From: Henriciella barbarensis
GTDB lineage: Bacteria; Pseudomonadota; Alphaproteobacteria; Caulobacterales; Hyphomonadaceae
Direction of reading: 5' to 3'
DNA: 64,000 nucleotides
Assembly (NCBI RefSeq): GCF_003576345.1
Contig: NZ_QWGB01000005.1
Location: 1,054,001 to 1,118,000, forward strand
Position 1 is the stretch's first letter. Each line of letters begins with the position of its first letter. The notes beneath the pieces were generated by a model that worked only from the letters and a program-made list of their open reading frames with translations, searched no databases and was not told the DNA's origin. Of this stretch, positions 25,710 through 35,080 are shown in pieces. The position numbers were made by a program, and so were the translations under genes.

Positions 25710-27589
25710 CGCCACGCGATGAAGCCCGAAGAGCCATGGCGATCACGCTTGGCTTCGATACCGCCGCTGCTGCGGTGTCGATGGCCGTTGCGCTGGTTAC
25801 ACGCTGGCTGATGACGGGAGGCGCGCCTCCTGACAGCTTCTTCGGCGGCATCGTCACAACAGCCATCTTCGCAGGTGTTGGCTTCGTTTCATTCTATATG
25901 CTGGGCGTACACAAGCAGGTCTGGCGTCACTCTGGCTGGCGGGACGCTGTTCGCATCGTTCAGGCCGTTGGTCTCGCCACGCTATTCTTCCTGCCGCTCG
26001 TGTTCCTCTGGAACAGGCTAGTAGGTGTGCCGCGAACGGCAATCGTGATCGCTGTGATCATCTGGCTTACGATCATTTTTTCAGGCCGCATGGTGGCGCT
26101 GTGGCGCTCGACGCAGCGGCCGCTGCAGATCTTTTTTTCGCGCGCCCGTCCAGATGCGCCCATGGTGCTGCTGATTGCCCAATCCGAAGAGGCGGCGCGT
26201 ATCGACTCGCTGATGGGCAAGGATGAGAAGGGTGCAAAGGTTCGTATCTTGGGCCTGCTCGAGCCTGAGGGCGCCGAGTTCGGCCGCAAGATCCGCGGCA
26301 TACCCGTGCTCGGGGGCCTCGAAGACCTGAGCAAGGTGCTCGACCTACTGACCCTTCGTTACGAAAAGACGCCGCTGGTGGCTGTGGCCGGCATCGCGCG
26401 AGAACGTCATTACATGACGCAGGTTCTGGAAGTTGCGGCGAGCCGTAAGACAGAGGTCATGTCTCTAGGCGCTGCCGCCGATCAGACATCGGCTTCGATG
26501 CTGCCAGTGCGCGCTGCAGACCTGTTGCGGCGACGCGAACGCGAGCTCGACGTTGAACCCGTAGCCGACATGATCGAGGGCATGCGCGTATTCGTCACCG
26601 GCGGCGGCGGTACGATCGGCTCTGAGCTGGCGCGCCAGTGCGCGAGCATGAACCCGCAATCGCTGACCCTGTTCGATTCATCCGAATACAATCTCTACGA
26701 AGCCGATCTTTCGCTGCGCGAGCAGTTTCCGAACCTGCCAATTAATTCCGAACTTGGTGATGTGCGCGACGTCGCCCGGGTGACACGAGCGATTGAACAG
26801 TTCGAGCCAGACATCATTATCCACGCGGCCGCGCTAAAACATGTGCCCCTGATGGAGCAGAATGTCTGTGAGGCGATCCTGACCAATGTCGGCGGCGCGC
26901 TGATCACGGCGAAGGCCGCCCAGACCTCATCGGTTCAGAAGTTCGTTTTCGTCTCGACCGACAAGGCGGTGCATCCTGACAATGTCATGGGGGCCACCAA
27001 AAGGCTGGCAGAGCTGACGGTGACGCGGCAGGCCGTGTCCTCGAACTTCTCCGTCTCGATGGTGCGTTTCGGCAATGTGCTTGGCTCTTCCGGCTCTGTG
27101 GTGCCGCTCTTCGAGCGCCAGATTGCCAAGGGCGGCCCGGTGACGCTGACCCATCCGGAAGTCACGCGCTACTTCATGACAGTGGAGGAGGCGTCAGCGC
27201 TGGTTCTTCAATCGGCGACGCATAATGGCAGCCCGGGCTCTGCATCTCTTTACGTGCTCGACATGGGGGAGCCTGTCCGGATCAAGGCGTTGGCCGAGGC
27301 CATGATCAGGCTCAAAGGCCTGGTGCCCGGACAGGATATTGAAATTCGCACGACAGGTCTCCGCCCCGGCGAGAAGATGCACGAGAAGCTCACCTATAAT
27401 CATGAAGAAGTGAACGTGATCGGCATCGAGGGCATCTACAAGGTTGCCTCCAAGCAGGTCGTTGCAAATGACTTCGATGAGAAGCTCGATGAGTTGCTCG
27501 ATCATGCCCGTCATCGCCGCCGCGACGAGGCGATCAAAATGCTTGCCGAGCTCGTGCCAGAGTACCGTCCGCGCCGGGCAGCGGAGTAA
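25706..27589 (+). CDS. Nucleoside-diphosphate-sugar epimerase/dehydratase, CapD/WbpM/FlmA type
   Basis: Four or five N-terminal membrane segments (about residues 1-130) lead into a CoA-binding-like Rossmann domain. The C-terminal SDR domain has the motif FVTGGGGTIGSEL. The catalytic region FVFVSTDKAVHPDNVMGATKRLAEL carries the Met-x3-Lys substituting for the usual Tyr-x3-Lys, as known in this family. These membrane-anchored C4/C6 dehydratases make modified sugars for O-antigen, capsule or protein glycosylation. AAGGAAAAGG precedes TTG 25706, which overlaps the previous stop; an ATG at 25736 is also possible. Confidence 0.88.
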   Translation: MTPRDEARRAMAITLGFDTAAAAVSMAVALVTRWLMTGGAPPDSFFGGIVTTAIFAGVGFVSFYMLGVHKQVWRHSGWRDAVRIVQAVGLATLFFLPLVFLWNRLVGVPRTAIVIAVIIWLTIIFSGRMVALWRSTQRPLQIFFSRARPDAPMVLLIAQSEEAARIDSLMGKDEKGAKVRILGLLEPEGAEFGRKIRGIPVLGGLEDLSKVLDLLTLRYEKTPLVAVAGIARERHYMTQVLEVAASRKTEVMSLGAAADQTSASMLPVRAADLLRRRERELDVEPVADMIEGMRVFVTGGGGTIGSELARQCASMNPQSLTLFDSSEYNLYEADLSLREQFPNLPINSELGDVRDVARVTRAIEQFEPDIIIHAAALKHVPLMEQNVCEAILTNVGGALITAKAAQTSSVQKFVFVSTDKAVHPDNVMGATKRLAELTVTRQAVSSNFSVSMVRFGNVLGSSGSVVPLFERQIAKGGPVTLTHPEVTRYFMTVEEASALVLQSATHNGSPGSASLYVLDMGEPVRIKALAEAMIRLKGLVPGQDIEIRTTGLRPGEKMHEKLTYNHEEVNVIGIEGIYKVASKQVVANDFDEKLDELLDHARHRRRDEAIKMLAELVPEYRPRRAAE

Positions 27590-27652
27590 CCGGCCACACA
27601 CGGTTGACCAATCAAATTGCGGTGCTACCCACTGGCGCCGGTTTCCAGAAGA

Positions 27653-29257
27653 ATGAAAGTCGCCGAGCCCATGACTGAGCGTTTCAAGGTCCGCCGTGCC
27701 CTGCTGTCGGTTTCAGACAAGTCGGGGCTTGTCGAACATGGCCAGAGGCTCGCCTCTCATGGTGTCGAACTTGTCTCAACCGGCGGGACGGCGCGTGCCC
27801 TCAAGGAAGCAGGCCTCGACGTCATTGATGTCGCCGACCTTACCGGTTTCCCGGAAATGATGGACGGCCGGGTCAAGACGCTGCACCCGGCGGTGCATGG
27901 CGGTCTGCTCTATCGCCGCGACCTTGAGAGCCACCGCGAGGACGCAGAGCGCCACGGCATCGAAGCCATCGATCTCGTCTACATCAATCTCTATCCGTTT
28001 GAAGCGACCGTTGCCTCGAATGCCGATTTCGACACCTGTATCGAGAATATCGATATTGGCGGACCTGCAATGCTGCGCGCGGCGGCCAAGAATGGCGAAT
28101 CGGTCGCCGTTTGTACGGATGCGGGCGATGTGGCGCGGGCCCTGTCGGAGATGGATGCCAATGAGGGTCAGGTGAGCCGCGATCTCAGCATCCGCCTTGC
28201 GGCAAAGACCTATGCGCGCACGGCGGCCTATGATGCGGCCATTTCTGGTTGGTATGCCGACCAGCTAAACGATGCGACGCCGGATTGGGCGGGCTTTGGC
28301 GGCAAGCTGGCGCAGGAGCTTCGTTACGGCGAAAACCCGCACCAGTCGGCAGCATTCTACGTCACGGGTGACAAGCGTCCCGGCGTTGCCAATGCACGCC
28401 AGGTGCAGGGCAAGGAGCTCTCCTACAACAATATCAACGATACCGATGCAGCCTTCGAGCTGATCGGTGAGCTGGGTGATGAGCGCCCGGCCGTTGCGAT
28501 CATCAAGCACGCCAATCCGTGCGGGGTTGCGATGGGTGATACGCCGCTCGAAGCCTACCGGGCAGCGCTGGAATGCGACTCGACCTCAGCTTTTGGCGGT
28601 ATCGTTGCGCTGAACCGCCTGCTGGACGAGGAAACGGCGCAGGAGATCACGAAGATATTTACCGAAGTCGTCATCGCGCCGGGCGCTGACCAGGGCGCGC
28701 TTTCCGTCTTTGAGAAGAAGAAGAACCTTCGCCTGCTTTTGACGAGCGGGATTCCCGACCCGCTGGCGCGTGGCCGCGTCGTGAAGAGCGTCGCGGGCGG
28801 CCTTCTTGTACAGGACCGTGATTTCGGGCGTGTCTCGCAGGAGGATCTTCGCGTTGTCACGGACAAGGCGCCGAGCGAGGCAGAGCTGGAAGACATGCTG
28901 TTTGCCTGGCGCGTCGCCAAGCATGTGAAGTCCAATACGATTGTCTACGTGAAAGATGGGGCGACTGTCGGCATCGGCGCTGGCCAGATGAGCCGGATAG
29001 ATTCAGCGCGCATCGCTGCCCGCAAGGCGGTCGACGCCGCTGAAGTCGCTGGCTGGGACGCGCCGAAGACGCGCGGCTGCGTCGCCGCGTCTGATGCGTT
29101 CTTCCCATTCCCTGACGGCTTGCTGCAGGCCGCGGAAGCCGGTGCAACCGCGGTCATCCAGCCGGGCGGCTCTATCCGTGATGAGGACGTTATCAAGGCG
29201 GCTGACGAGGCAGGTCTTGCCATGGTCTTCACCGGCATGCGGCACTTCAGGCACTAG
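27653..29257 (+). CDS. purH: Bifunctional AICAR formyltransferase/IMP cyclohydrolase
   Basis: This 534-residue protein catalyses the last two steps of IMP synthesis. The N-terminal cyclohydrolase domain includes [17 protein letters not shown] and [17 protein letters not shown]. The C-terminal transformylase domain shows [23 protein letters not shown] and the ending [21 protein letters not shown]. Start candidates are ATG 27653 and ATG 27671, neither with a strong Shine-Dalgarno. A modest inverted repeat lies in the leader. Confidence 0.96.
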   Translation: MKVAEPMTERFKVRRALLSVSDKSGLVEHGQRLASHGVELVSTGGTARALKEAGLDVIDVADLTGFPEMMDGRVKTLHPAVHGGLLYRRDLESHREDAERHGIEAIDLVYINLYPFEATVASNADFDTCIENIDIGGPAMLRAAAKNGESVAVCTDAGDVARALSEMDANEGQVSRDLSIRLAAKTYARTAAYDAAISGWYADQLNDATPDWAGFGGKLAQELRYGENPHQSAAFYVTGDKRPGVANARQVQGKELSYNNINDTDAAFELIGELGDERPAVAIIKHANPCGVAMGDTPLEAYRAALECDSTSAFGGIVALNRLLDEETAQEITKIFTEVVIAPGADQGALSVFEKKKNLRLLLTSGIPDPLARGRVVKSVAGGLLVQDRDFGRVSQEDLRVVTDKAPSEAELEDMLFAWRVAKHVKSNTIVYVKDGATVGIGAGQMSRIDSARIAARKAVDAAEVAGWDAPKTRGCVAASDAFFPFPDGLLQAAEAGATAVIQPGGSIRDEDVIKAADEAGLAMVFTGMRHFRH

Positions 29258-29261
29258 TCCG

Positions 29262-29705
29262 ATGGCAGAGGCCGTCTCCCCTTTCGATGCCGCCATGCAG
29301 CACTGGCTGCCGGTCAGGGTCTACTATGAAGACACTGACTTTACCGGCATGGTCTACCACGCAAACTATCTTCGTTTTTTTGAGCGGGGGCGGTCTGAAT
29401 TCCTGCGCGATGCCGGGGTTTCGCACCAGTCGCTTCTGGCGCTGCCTGAACCGGCGGCCTTCACGCTGACCAATGTTCAGGTGGACTATAAGCGGGCCGC
29501 GCGGATCGATGACGCGCTGATGATCTGTTCACGCTATATCGGCATAAAAGGCGCAAAAGTCCTGTTTGAGCAGACGGCGCGGCGCGGCGACGAAGTCATT
29601 GCCGAGGCGCTGATCACGGCGATCATGATCCATGCGGACGGGCGACCGCGTCGCCCAATTCCGCACGTGGTCGATCAGCTTCGTCCCTATATCTTCAAGT
29701 CCTGA
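29262..29705 (+). CDS. ybgC: Acyl-CoA thioesterase YbgC (hotdog fold)
   Basis: The 147-residue protein is a hotdog thioesterase with the YbgC signature VYYEDTDFTGMVYHANYLRFFERGRSEFLR, in which Asp of EDTDFTGMVYH is catalytic. It hydrolyses acyl-CoA and is encoded at the head of tol-pal operons. Here it follows purH by four bases and precedes tolQ by about 180 bases. Confidence 0.93.
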   Translation: MAEAVSPFDAAMQHWLPVRVYYEDTDFTGMVYHANYLRFFERGRSEFLRDAGVSHQSLLALPEPAAFTLTNVQVDYKRAARIDDALMICSRYIGIKGAKVLFEQTARRGDEVIAEALITAIMIHADGRPRRPIPHVVDQLRPYIFKS

Positions 29706-29884
29706 GCGACCGACCGGCCTTTTTGTGGCTCAGTCCCTCCTGTCCGAGGCCCTCCGGCACATATTCTGCTTCAGATGCCAAGTTTCCGCCTGATTTCCGT
29801 TGGATAGGGGGAACAGATTGATCGTGCGGTCTGATGGGGGTCGTGCGCAAAGGCTGTGCTGCAGCCAGCAAGAAGAGGAATTTC

Positions 29885-30592
29885 ATGGAAAGCGACGTCA
29901 CCGCACCGATTGTAAACGATGCCGGCTTCTCCCTTCTCGGTCTCCTTCTGGAAGCCGATATTGTGGTCAAACTCGTCCTTATTATCCTGCTCATTGCCAG
30001 CCTCTGGTCCTGGGCCGTCATTATCGAGAAGTCCTTCGCGGTTTCGAGCGCACGTCGCCGGGCGAAGGCTTTCGAAAACGCTTTCTGGTCAGGCCGGGCA
30101 GACGATCTTGATCGCCGCGGCCCTCCTTCGGGCAGCGACGCGGCCTCCCGCATCTATGCGTCCATCTCCCGTGAGTGGAGCGATGCGCGCCGGGCACCTG
30201 AAGCAAATGATCACATGATGATGATTGACCGGGCAGAGCGCTCGCTGCGCGCAGGTGTCGACCGGGAAGTAGGCCGGGTCAGCAATGGTCTCGGCGTCCT
30301 GGCGACCATCGGCTCTGCCTCCCCGTTTATCGGTCTTTTTGGCACGGTCTGGGGCATCATGAACGCGTTTCTCAACATTGCCGAGAAACAAGATACCAGC
30401 CTGACTAACGTCGCAGGACCGATCGCAGAAGCCCTGTTCGCCACCGGCCTTGGCCTTGTGGCGGCTATTCCAGCGGTCATCTTCTACAACAAGTTCACCG
30501 GCGACGTGAACCGGTTTGCCGATCAGCTCGATACGTTCAGCCAGGATCTTCTGGTGCGCCTTTCGCGCCGCGCGTCGGACCTCGGAGCGTAA
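29885..30592 (+). CDS. tolQ: Tol-Pal system protein TolQ
   Basis: The 235-residue protein has a first membrane helix (LVLIILLIASLWSWAVIIEKSF) and two later ones in the C-terminal part (NGLGVLATIGSASPFIGLFGTVWGIM and AEALFATGLGLVAAIPAVIFYN). These are the TolQ/ExbB/MotA homology regions forming the proton channel with TolR. The Tol-Pal motor constricts the outer membrane during division. GAGGAA precedes ATG 29885; the frame upstream to 29834 is not needed. Confidence 0.95.
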   Translation: MESDVTAPIVNDAGFSLLGLLLEADIVVKLVLIILLIASLWSWAVIIEKSFAVSSARRRAKAFENAFWSGRADDLDRRGPPSGSDAASRIYASISREWSDARRAPEANDHMMMIDRAERSLRAGVDREVGRVSNGLGVLATIGSASPFIGLFGTVWGIMNAFLNIAEKQDTSLTNVAGPIAEALFATGLGLVAAIPAVIFYNKFTGDVNRFADQLDTFSQDLLVRLSRRASDLGA

Positions 30593-30595
30593 GTC

Positions 30596-31042
30596 ATGGC
30601 TGGAGGATTTGCTGCTGGCCCGTCAGGGCGAAACCGTGGCCGCCGTGCGATGGCCGCAGAAATCAATGTGACGCCGCTCGTCGACGTGATGCTGGTGCTG
30701 CTCATCGTCTTCATGATCACCGCGCCATTGCTGACGACCGGCGTAGAGGTCTCTCTGCCGAAAGCGTCGGCTGAAAACCTGCGCGCGCCACAGAGCCAGC
30801 CACTATCGGTGTCGCTTGACCGCAGCGGGGCGATCTACATCCAGGAGACGCGGGTAAACCCGGAAGAACTCGTCTCGACGCTCTATGCGATTGCTGGCGA
30901 GGGGTATGAGGAGCGTATTTTCCTGCGTGCTGACGAGGGTGTGAATTACGGCCAGGTCATGAGTGTAATGACCCGTATGCAGCGCGCCGGATATCGCAAC
31001 ATCGCGCTTGTCACCGACCCGCAGGCCGAGGAGTCGCGCTAG
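30596..31042 (+). CDS. tolR: Tol-Pal system protein TolR
   Basis: The 148-residue protein has the single membrane helix PLVDVMLVLLIVFMITAPLL with the conserved Asp that carries protons (VTPLVDVML). The periplasmic ExbD/TolR domain follows. An N-terminal Gly/Arg-rich stretch precedes the helix. It starts three bases after the tolQ stop. Confidence 0.95.
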   Translation: MAGGFAAGPSGRNRGRRAMAAEINVTPLVDVMLVLLIVFMITAPLLTTGVEVSLPKASAENLRAPQSQPLSVSLDRSGAIYIQETRVNPEELVSTLYAIAGEGYEERIFLRADEGVNYGQVMSVMTRMQRAGYRNIALVTDPQAEESR

Positions 31043-31045
31043 GAT

Positions 31046-31939
31046 ATGATCCGAGGCCTTCCGGCATCCATCATGCTGCACGCTGCAGTGATTGGCGCAG
31101 GCTATATCGCCTGGCCCTATGTCGCGACGACCGTGACAGAGGATGAGTTCGTCGTAGTGCCGGTGGAACTGGTGGATGTCGGCGAAATGACCAATGTCGC
31201 GCCGGTCATCGAACCGCAGGAGCCGGAGGAAGACGAGCTCGAGCCAGAGCCGGAACCCGAGCCGGAAGAAGACGAAGAGCTTCCTGTCGAGGACATTCCT
31301 GACGAGCGGGATATTCCGGTCGATGAAGTCGAGACCGCGCGTGAGGCCGCTCCGCCAGAGGAAGAAGACGATATCCTTCCAAACTTCGAGGCAGAGGCTG
31401 ACGAAGAGGAAGAAGCGCCGCCGGAAGAACCCAAGGAAGAGCGCCCGGCAACGCCAAACCCGAAGCGCGATAGCAGTGCGCTCGACAATCTACTGAATTC
31501 AGCCGAGTCGACCTTCCAGAGTGAGCGTGAGACCCGCAGGGAAACGCAGGCACCGCGCCGTGAGCCACCGCCGCGCGAGGAAACGCCTGCACCGCAGGAG
31601 CAGCGCGCCGGGGCCGGCGAACGTACAGCTAACACTGTCCGGATCGAGCAGTTGCTCTACAATCAGATCTATCCATGCTGGGATGGCGTCGGAGATCAGC
31701 CAGAACCCGAGCGGCTTAATGTCAGCATGCGGGCAAGACTGGATGCCGAAGGTAACGTGATCGATCTTGATCTGCTGCGCCCGTCGCGCGCGCCGATCGG
31801 GGACCGGCCAATGCAGCTCGCCATCGAACGCGCGCAGCGTGCGGTCCAGAAGTGCCAACCTTACAGGCTTCCAAGAGACGACTACGATCTCTGGAAGGAA
31901 GCCAACATCAATCTCGGCCCGGCTTTTACGGGTAACTAG
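31046..31939 (+). CDS. tolA: Tol-Pal system protein TolA, Glu/Pro-rich
   Basis: A membrane anchor (ASIMLHAAVIGAGYIAWPYV) is followed by a central domain rich in Glu, Pro and Asp, including EPEPEPEPEEDEELP. The C-terminal domain (NQIYPCWDGVGDQPEPERLNVSMRARLDAEGNVIDL) has the TolA-III/TonB-like fold. Enterobacterial TolA has a long Lys/Ala helix instead of the acidic, Pro-rich spacer. It lies between tolR and tolB, which fixes the identity. The protein should span the periplasm and contact Pal and TolB. Confidence 0.9.
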   Translation: MIRGLPASIMLHAAVIGAGYIAWPYVATTVTEDEFVVVPVELVDVGEMTNVAPVIEPQEPEEDELEPEPEPEPEEDEELPVEDIPDERDIPVDEVETAREAAPPEEEDDILPNFEAEADEEEEAPPEEPKEERPATPNPKRDSSALDNLLNSAESTFQSERETRRETQAPRREPPPREETPAPQEQRAGAGERTANTVRIEQLLYNQIYPCWDGVGDQPEPERLNVSMRARLDAEGNVIDLDLLRPSRAPIGDRPMQLAIERAQRAVQKCQPYRLPRDDYDLWKEANINLGPAFTGN

Positions 31940-31964
31940 ACGACAGGAAAGGGCGATAAGCCAG

Positions 31965-33323
31965 ATGATGAAATCAATTGCCGCCTATCTCTTTGCTGCC
32001 TTGGTGGCGGTCATTCCCGCCGCGACGGCGCAGGTGACCGTGAACATTTCCGAAGGTACGCTGAAGCCAACACCGATCGCCATTCCTGTGTTCGAGGCCG
32101 AAGGCGCAGACCGGCAGCTGGCGACCGACATCACGTCCGTTATCCAGAACGACCTACTTTCGACGGGCCTTTTCGAGATCACGCCTCAGAGTGCCTTTAT
32201 CCAGCGCGACCTGTCTATCAACACACAGCCCCGTTTCGCCGATTGGAAGATCATCCAGACCGACGCGCTGGTCGTGGGCGAGGTTGACCGCGTGACAATT
32301 GAAGGTGTGGAATTCATTCGCGCATCTGTCCGCCTCTGGGACGTTTATGGCGAGGAAGTCATGCGTCTTGAGGGTCAGGCTGGCCGCCGCTTTACAGCGA
32401 AGCCCGAAGACTGGCGTCGCATCGCCCACAAGATCGCTGACACGATCTATGCGCGCCTGACCGGTGAAGACCCCTATTTCGACTCACGCATTGTTTATGT
32501 CGCTGAGACCGGTCCGAAGGATGACCGCACCAAACGCCTCGCAATCATGGATTCCGACGGCGCAAACGTGAAGTACCTGACGTCCGGTACGTTCACGGTG
32601 CTGACGCCGCGCTTTTCGCCGTCGAACCAGCAGATCACTTACATGTCGTTCGAAAATAACCGTCCGCGCGTCTACCTGTTCGACATCCAGAGCGGTCGCC
32701 AGGAAGTGCTGGGCAATTTCCAGAGCATGACTTTTGCGCCGCGTTTTTCGCGTGACGGCCAATCGGTCCTGCTGACCCAGGCAGTGAATGGTAATTCCGA
32801 TATATATCTGCGCGACCTCGTCACTCAGAGCACGCGCAGGCTTACCGACCATCCAGCGATCGATACCTCGCCATCCATGTCCCCGAATGGACGCCAGATC
32901 GTCTTCAACTCTGACCGAGGCGGCAGCCCACAGCTTTACGTAATGAACACGGACGGCTCGCCGCTGACCTGCCCGTCGGGTGGGCGCGACACCGCCTGCC
33001 GTATTACTTTCGGTTCGGGTCGGTATTCGACACCGGTCTGGAGCCCGCGAGGTGATCTCATCGCCTTCACGAAACAATCCCGTGGCCGCTTCTCGATCGG
33101 CGTTATCGGTACCGATGGCGAAGGCGAGCGCGTCCTGACCGAATCCTATCTCGATGAAGGGCCGGAATGGTCGCCGAACGGCCGCGTCATCACCTTCTTC
33201 CGCGAGCGTGCCCCCGGGGCTGGTCCACAGCTCTGGTCGGTTGACCTTACGGGCCGGAACCTCCGTCAGATTCCGACGCCAACGCAGGCGTCTGACCCGG
33301 CTTGGTCGCCACTTCTAAACTAG
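31965..33323 (+). CDS. tolB: Tol-Pal system protein TolB
   Basis: The signal peptide MKSIAAYLFAALVAVIPAATA leads into an N-terminal domain (about residues 25-160) and a six-bladed beta-propeller of WD40-like repeats (RLAIMDSDGANVKYLTSGTFTVLTPRFSPSNQQITY and similar). TolB is periplasmic and binds Pal and TolA. ATG 31965 or 31968 may be used; a longer frame into tolA is a shadow. Confidence 0.96.
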   Translation: MMKSIAAYLFAALVAVIPAATAQVTVNISEGTLKPTPIAIPVFEAEGADRQLATDITSVIQNDLLSTGLFEITPQSAFIQRDLSINTQPRFADWKIIQTDALVVGEVDRVTIEGVEFIRASVRLWDVYGEEVMRLEGQAGRRFTAKPEDWRRIAHKIADTIYARLTGEDPYFDSRIVYVAETGPKDDRTKRLAIMDSDGANVKYLTSGTFTVLTPRFSPSNQQITYMSFENNRPRVYLFDIQSGRQEVLGNFQSMTFAPRFSRDGQSVLLTQAVNGNSDIYLRDLVTQSTRRLTDHPAIDTSPSMSPNGRQIVFNSDRGGSPQLYVMNTDGSPLTCPSGGRDTACRITFGSGRYSTPVWSPRGDLIAFTKQSRGRFSIGVIGTDGEGERVLTESYLDEGPEWSPNGRVITFFRERAPGAGPQLWSVDLTGRNLRQIPTPTQASDPAWSPLLN

Positions 33324-33454
33324 AATCCGAGATGCCTGACCGGTCCTAAGCGCCGAGAAGGCAAATAATTTTTTCAGGAACCAATCGTCAGCCACGAAGT
33401 TGACAAATTCCGTCACTAATGGGTCGCGCCAACGACCTTACGAAGGAGTAACCA

Positions 33455-34012
33455 ATGCGTCGTCTAGTTCTCTCTACTGCTTCCCTCGCCCTGATACTCG
33501 GCGCCGCTGCTTGCGCTTCGAAGCCAGATCCGGTCGACAATTCGGCGTCGCAAGTTTCCGATACCGGTAATACCAATACCGGCCCGGTGCGCGAGTCCGA
33601 TATCGAAACGCCAAACCGTGTCATTGATTCCGGTCCGGCAGCAGGTTCGCTCGAAGACTTCCGCGTCAACGTCGGCGACCGCGTCTACTTTAACCTCGAC
33701 CAGTATCGCCTCGACGCGGACGACCAGGCTGTTCTGCAACGTCAGGCCGCCTGGCTGGAAAACTATCCGAACGTCCGCATCCTGGTTGCTGGCAATGCCG
33801 ACGAGCGCGGCACCCGCGAGTACAACCTCGCCCTGGGCGAGCGCCGCGCCTCTGTGGTCCGTGACTACCTCGTGAATCTCGGTGTCAGCCAGTCGCGCAT
33901 CGACACGGTCTCTTACGGCAAGGAGCGTCCAATCGCACCAGAGTCGAACGAAGCTGCATGGGCGATGAACCGCAACGCCTTCACCCAGATCATGGGCGGT
34001 CCGAGCAGCTAA
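33455..34012 (+). CDS. pal: Peptidoglycan-associated lipoprotein Pal
   Basis: A lipoprotein signal ends GAAAC. After a linker with Asn/Thr-rich stretch, the OmpA-like domain has FNLDQYRLDADDQAVLQRQAAWL, GNADERGTREYNLALGERRASVVRDYLVNLGV and IDTVSYGKERP, the peptidoglycan-binding residues. AAGGAG precedes the start. Pal anchors the outer membrane to peptidoglycan. A terminator follows at 34042-34076. TTGACA at 33400-33405 might be a -35 box, but no good -10 is visible. Confidence 0.96.
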   Translation: MRRLVLSTASLALILGAAACASKPDPVDNSASQVSDTGNTNTGPVRESDIETPNRVIDSGPAAGSLEDFRVNVGDRVYFNLDQYRLDADDQAVLQRQAAWLENYPNVRILVAGNADERGTREYNLALGERRASVVRDYLVNLGVSQSRIDTVSYGKERPIAPESNEAAWAMNRNAFTQIMGGPSS

Positions 34013-34041
34013 TCGCTGCTAACTGACAATAACTGATACAG

Positions 34042-34076
34042 AAAGCCGGGCGTCATAATTTGGCCCCGGCTTTTTT
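34042..34076 (+). terminator. Rho-independent terminator after pal
   Basis: AAAGCCGGG (34042-34050) pairs with CCCGGCTTT (34065-34073), followed by six T. It separates pal from cpoB, so cpoB-tilS must rely partly on readthrough or on its own promoter. Confidence 0.85.
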
Positions 34077-34126
34077 CTTATCTATATGCTGAAATTGTGC
34101 ATCTACTGCCCCGAAGAGGCCCTTTC

Positions 34127-35080
34127 ATGATCCGTATGGTTCCGCTCATTGCCGCGCTCGCCCTGTTTGCCCCGATAGAAGCAGGCGCCCAATCCAATCG
34201 CGCGCCTATTACCCGCGGCGCGACAAGCGGCGACCTTGCAGCAACCGTCACCGATATGCGCCAGCGTATGGCGCAGATGGATCTGGAGCAGAAGCGCCTC
34301 GGCGATGAGATCAATCGTCTGAATGGTGAGGTTGAGACATTGCGGTTCCTCCTGTCGCAGTCGCGCGATGAGTCCGAGCGGATGCAGCAGGATGATCAGC
34401 GGATCGGCCAGTCGATCCGCGAGCTGACCGAGCAGAATGAACGCATGCGGCGCCAGATTTCCGCATTGCAGGAAGATGTCAGCCAGAACCGCGTTGAGAT
34501 CGGCGATGTCGAAGAGAACGCGGAGACCCCTCCTCGCAGTGAGGCCGGCACGTCATCTGATAGTGAAGTGCGTGAAGCTGGCACCGGCAGCAATGCGCAG
34601 GCGCGTGCCGCAGACACGGCTCAGACGGCGACGATGGGCAATCCAGATTACCAAGGGTCACTTGGTACGCTGCGTGCCAGCGACCTTCCCGGCGAGGCAG
34701 GCCCGCTTTTCGCGGCCGCAAAGTCGCGTCTTCTGAAGTTTGACTATGCCGGCGCTGAAGAAGCGTTCCGCGCTTTCCTTGACCAGTTCTCCGACGACCC
34801 GCAGGCGGGCGAGGCGCAGTACTGGCTGGCCGAAACCCTGTTCCAGCAGGAAGCTTATGGCGAATCCGGTGAGGCCTATCTCAAAATGATTCGGGAATAT
34901 CCAGACGATGCGCGCGCACCAGATGCGCTCGTCAAACTTGCCCGGTCCATGCGCCTTGTCGGTGATACCGATCGGGCCTGCGAGGCGCTCGATGTCCTGC
35001 CGCAGCAGTATCCAAATGCATCAGGTGTGACGCGCAATCTCGCGGCCCTGGAACGCACGCGGGCAGGGTGCAGCGCCTAG
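34127..35080 (+). CDS. cpoB: Tol-Pal-associated coordinator CpoB (YbgF)
   Basis: The 317-residue protein has a signal peptide (MIRMVPLIAALALFAPIEAGA) and a coiled-coil segment (TDMRQRMAQMDLEQKRLGDEINRLNGEVETLRF). A linker follows, then three TPR-like repeats (LFAAAKSRLLKFDYAGAEEAFRAFLDQFSDDP onward). CpoB links Tol-Pal to peptidoglycan synthesis. GAGG precedes ATG 34127. Its 3' end overlaps the tilS GTG start. Confidence 0.92.
   Translation: MIRMVPLIAALALFAPIEAGAQSNRAPITRGATSGDLAATVTDMRQRMAQMDLEQKRLGDEINRLNGEVETLRFLLSQSRDESERMQQDDQRIGQSIRELTEQNERMRRQISALQEDVSQNRVEIGDVEENAETPPRSEAGTSSDSEVREAGTGSNAQARAADTAQTATMGNPDYQGSLGTLRASDLPGEAGPLFAAAKSRLLKFDYAGAEEAFRAFLDQFSDDPQAGEAQYWLAETLFQQEAYGESGEAYLKMIREYPDDARAPDALVKLARSMRLVGDTDRACEALDVLPQQYPNASGVTRNLAALERTRAGCSA

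Noticed and set aside
27588-27643. Inverted repeat AACCGGC...GCCGGTT upstream of purH, considered as a purine riboswitch
   Set aside because: The loop of about 42 nt shows no purine-aptamer pattern, and such riboswitches are not expected in this group.
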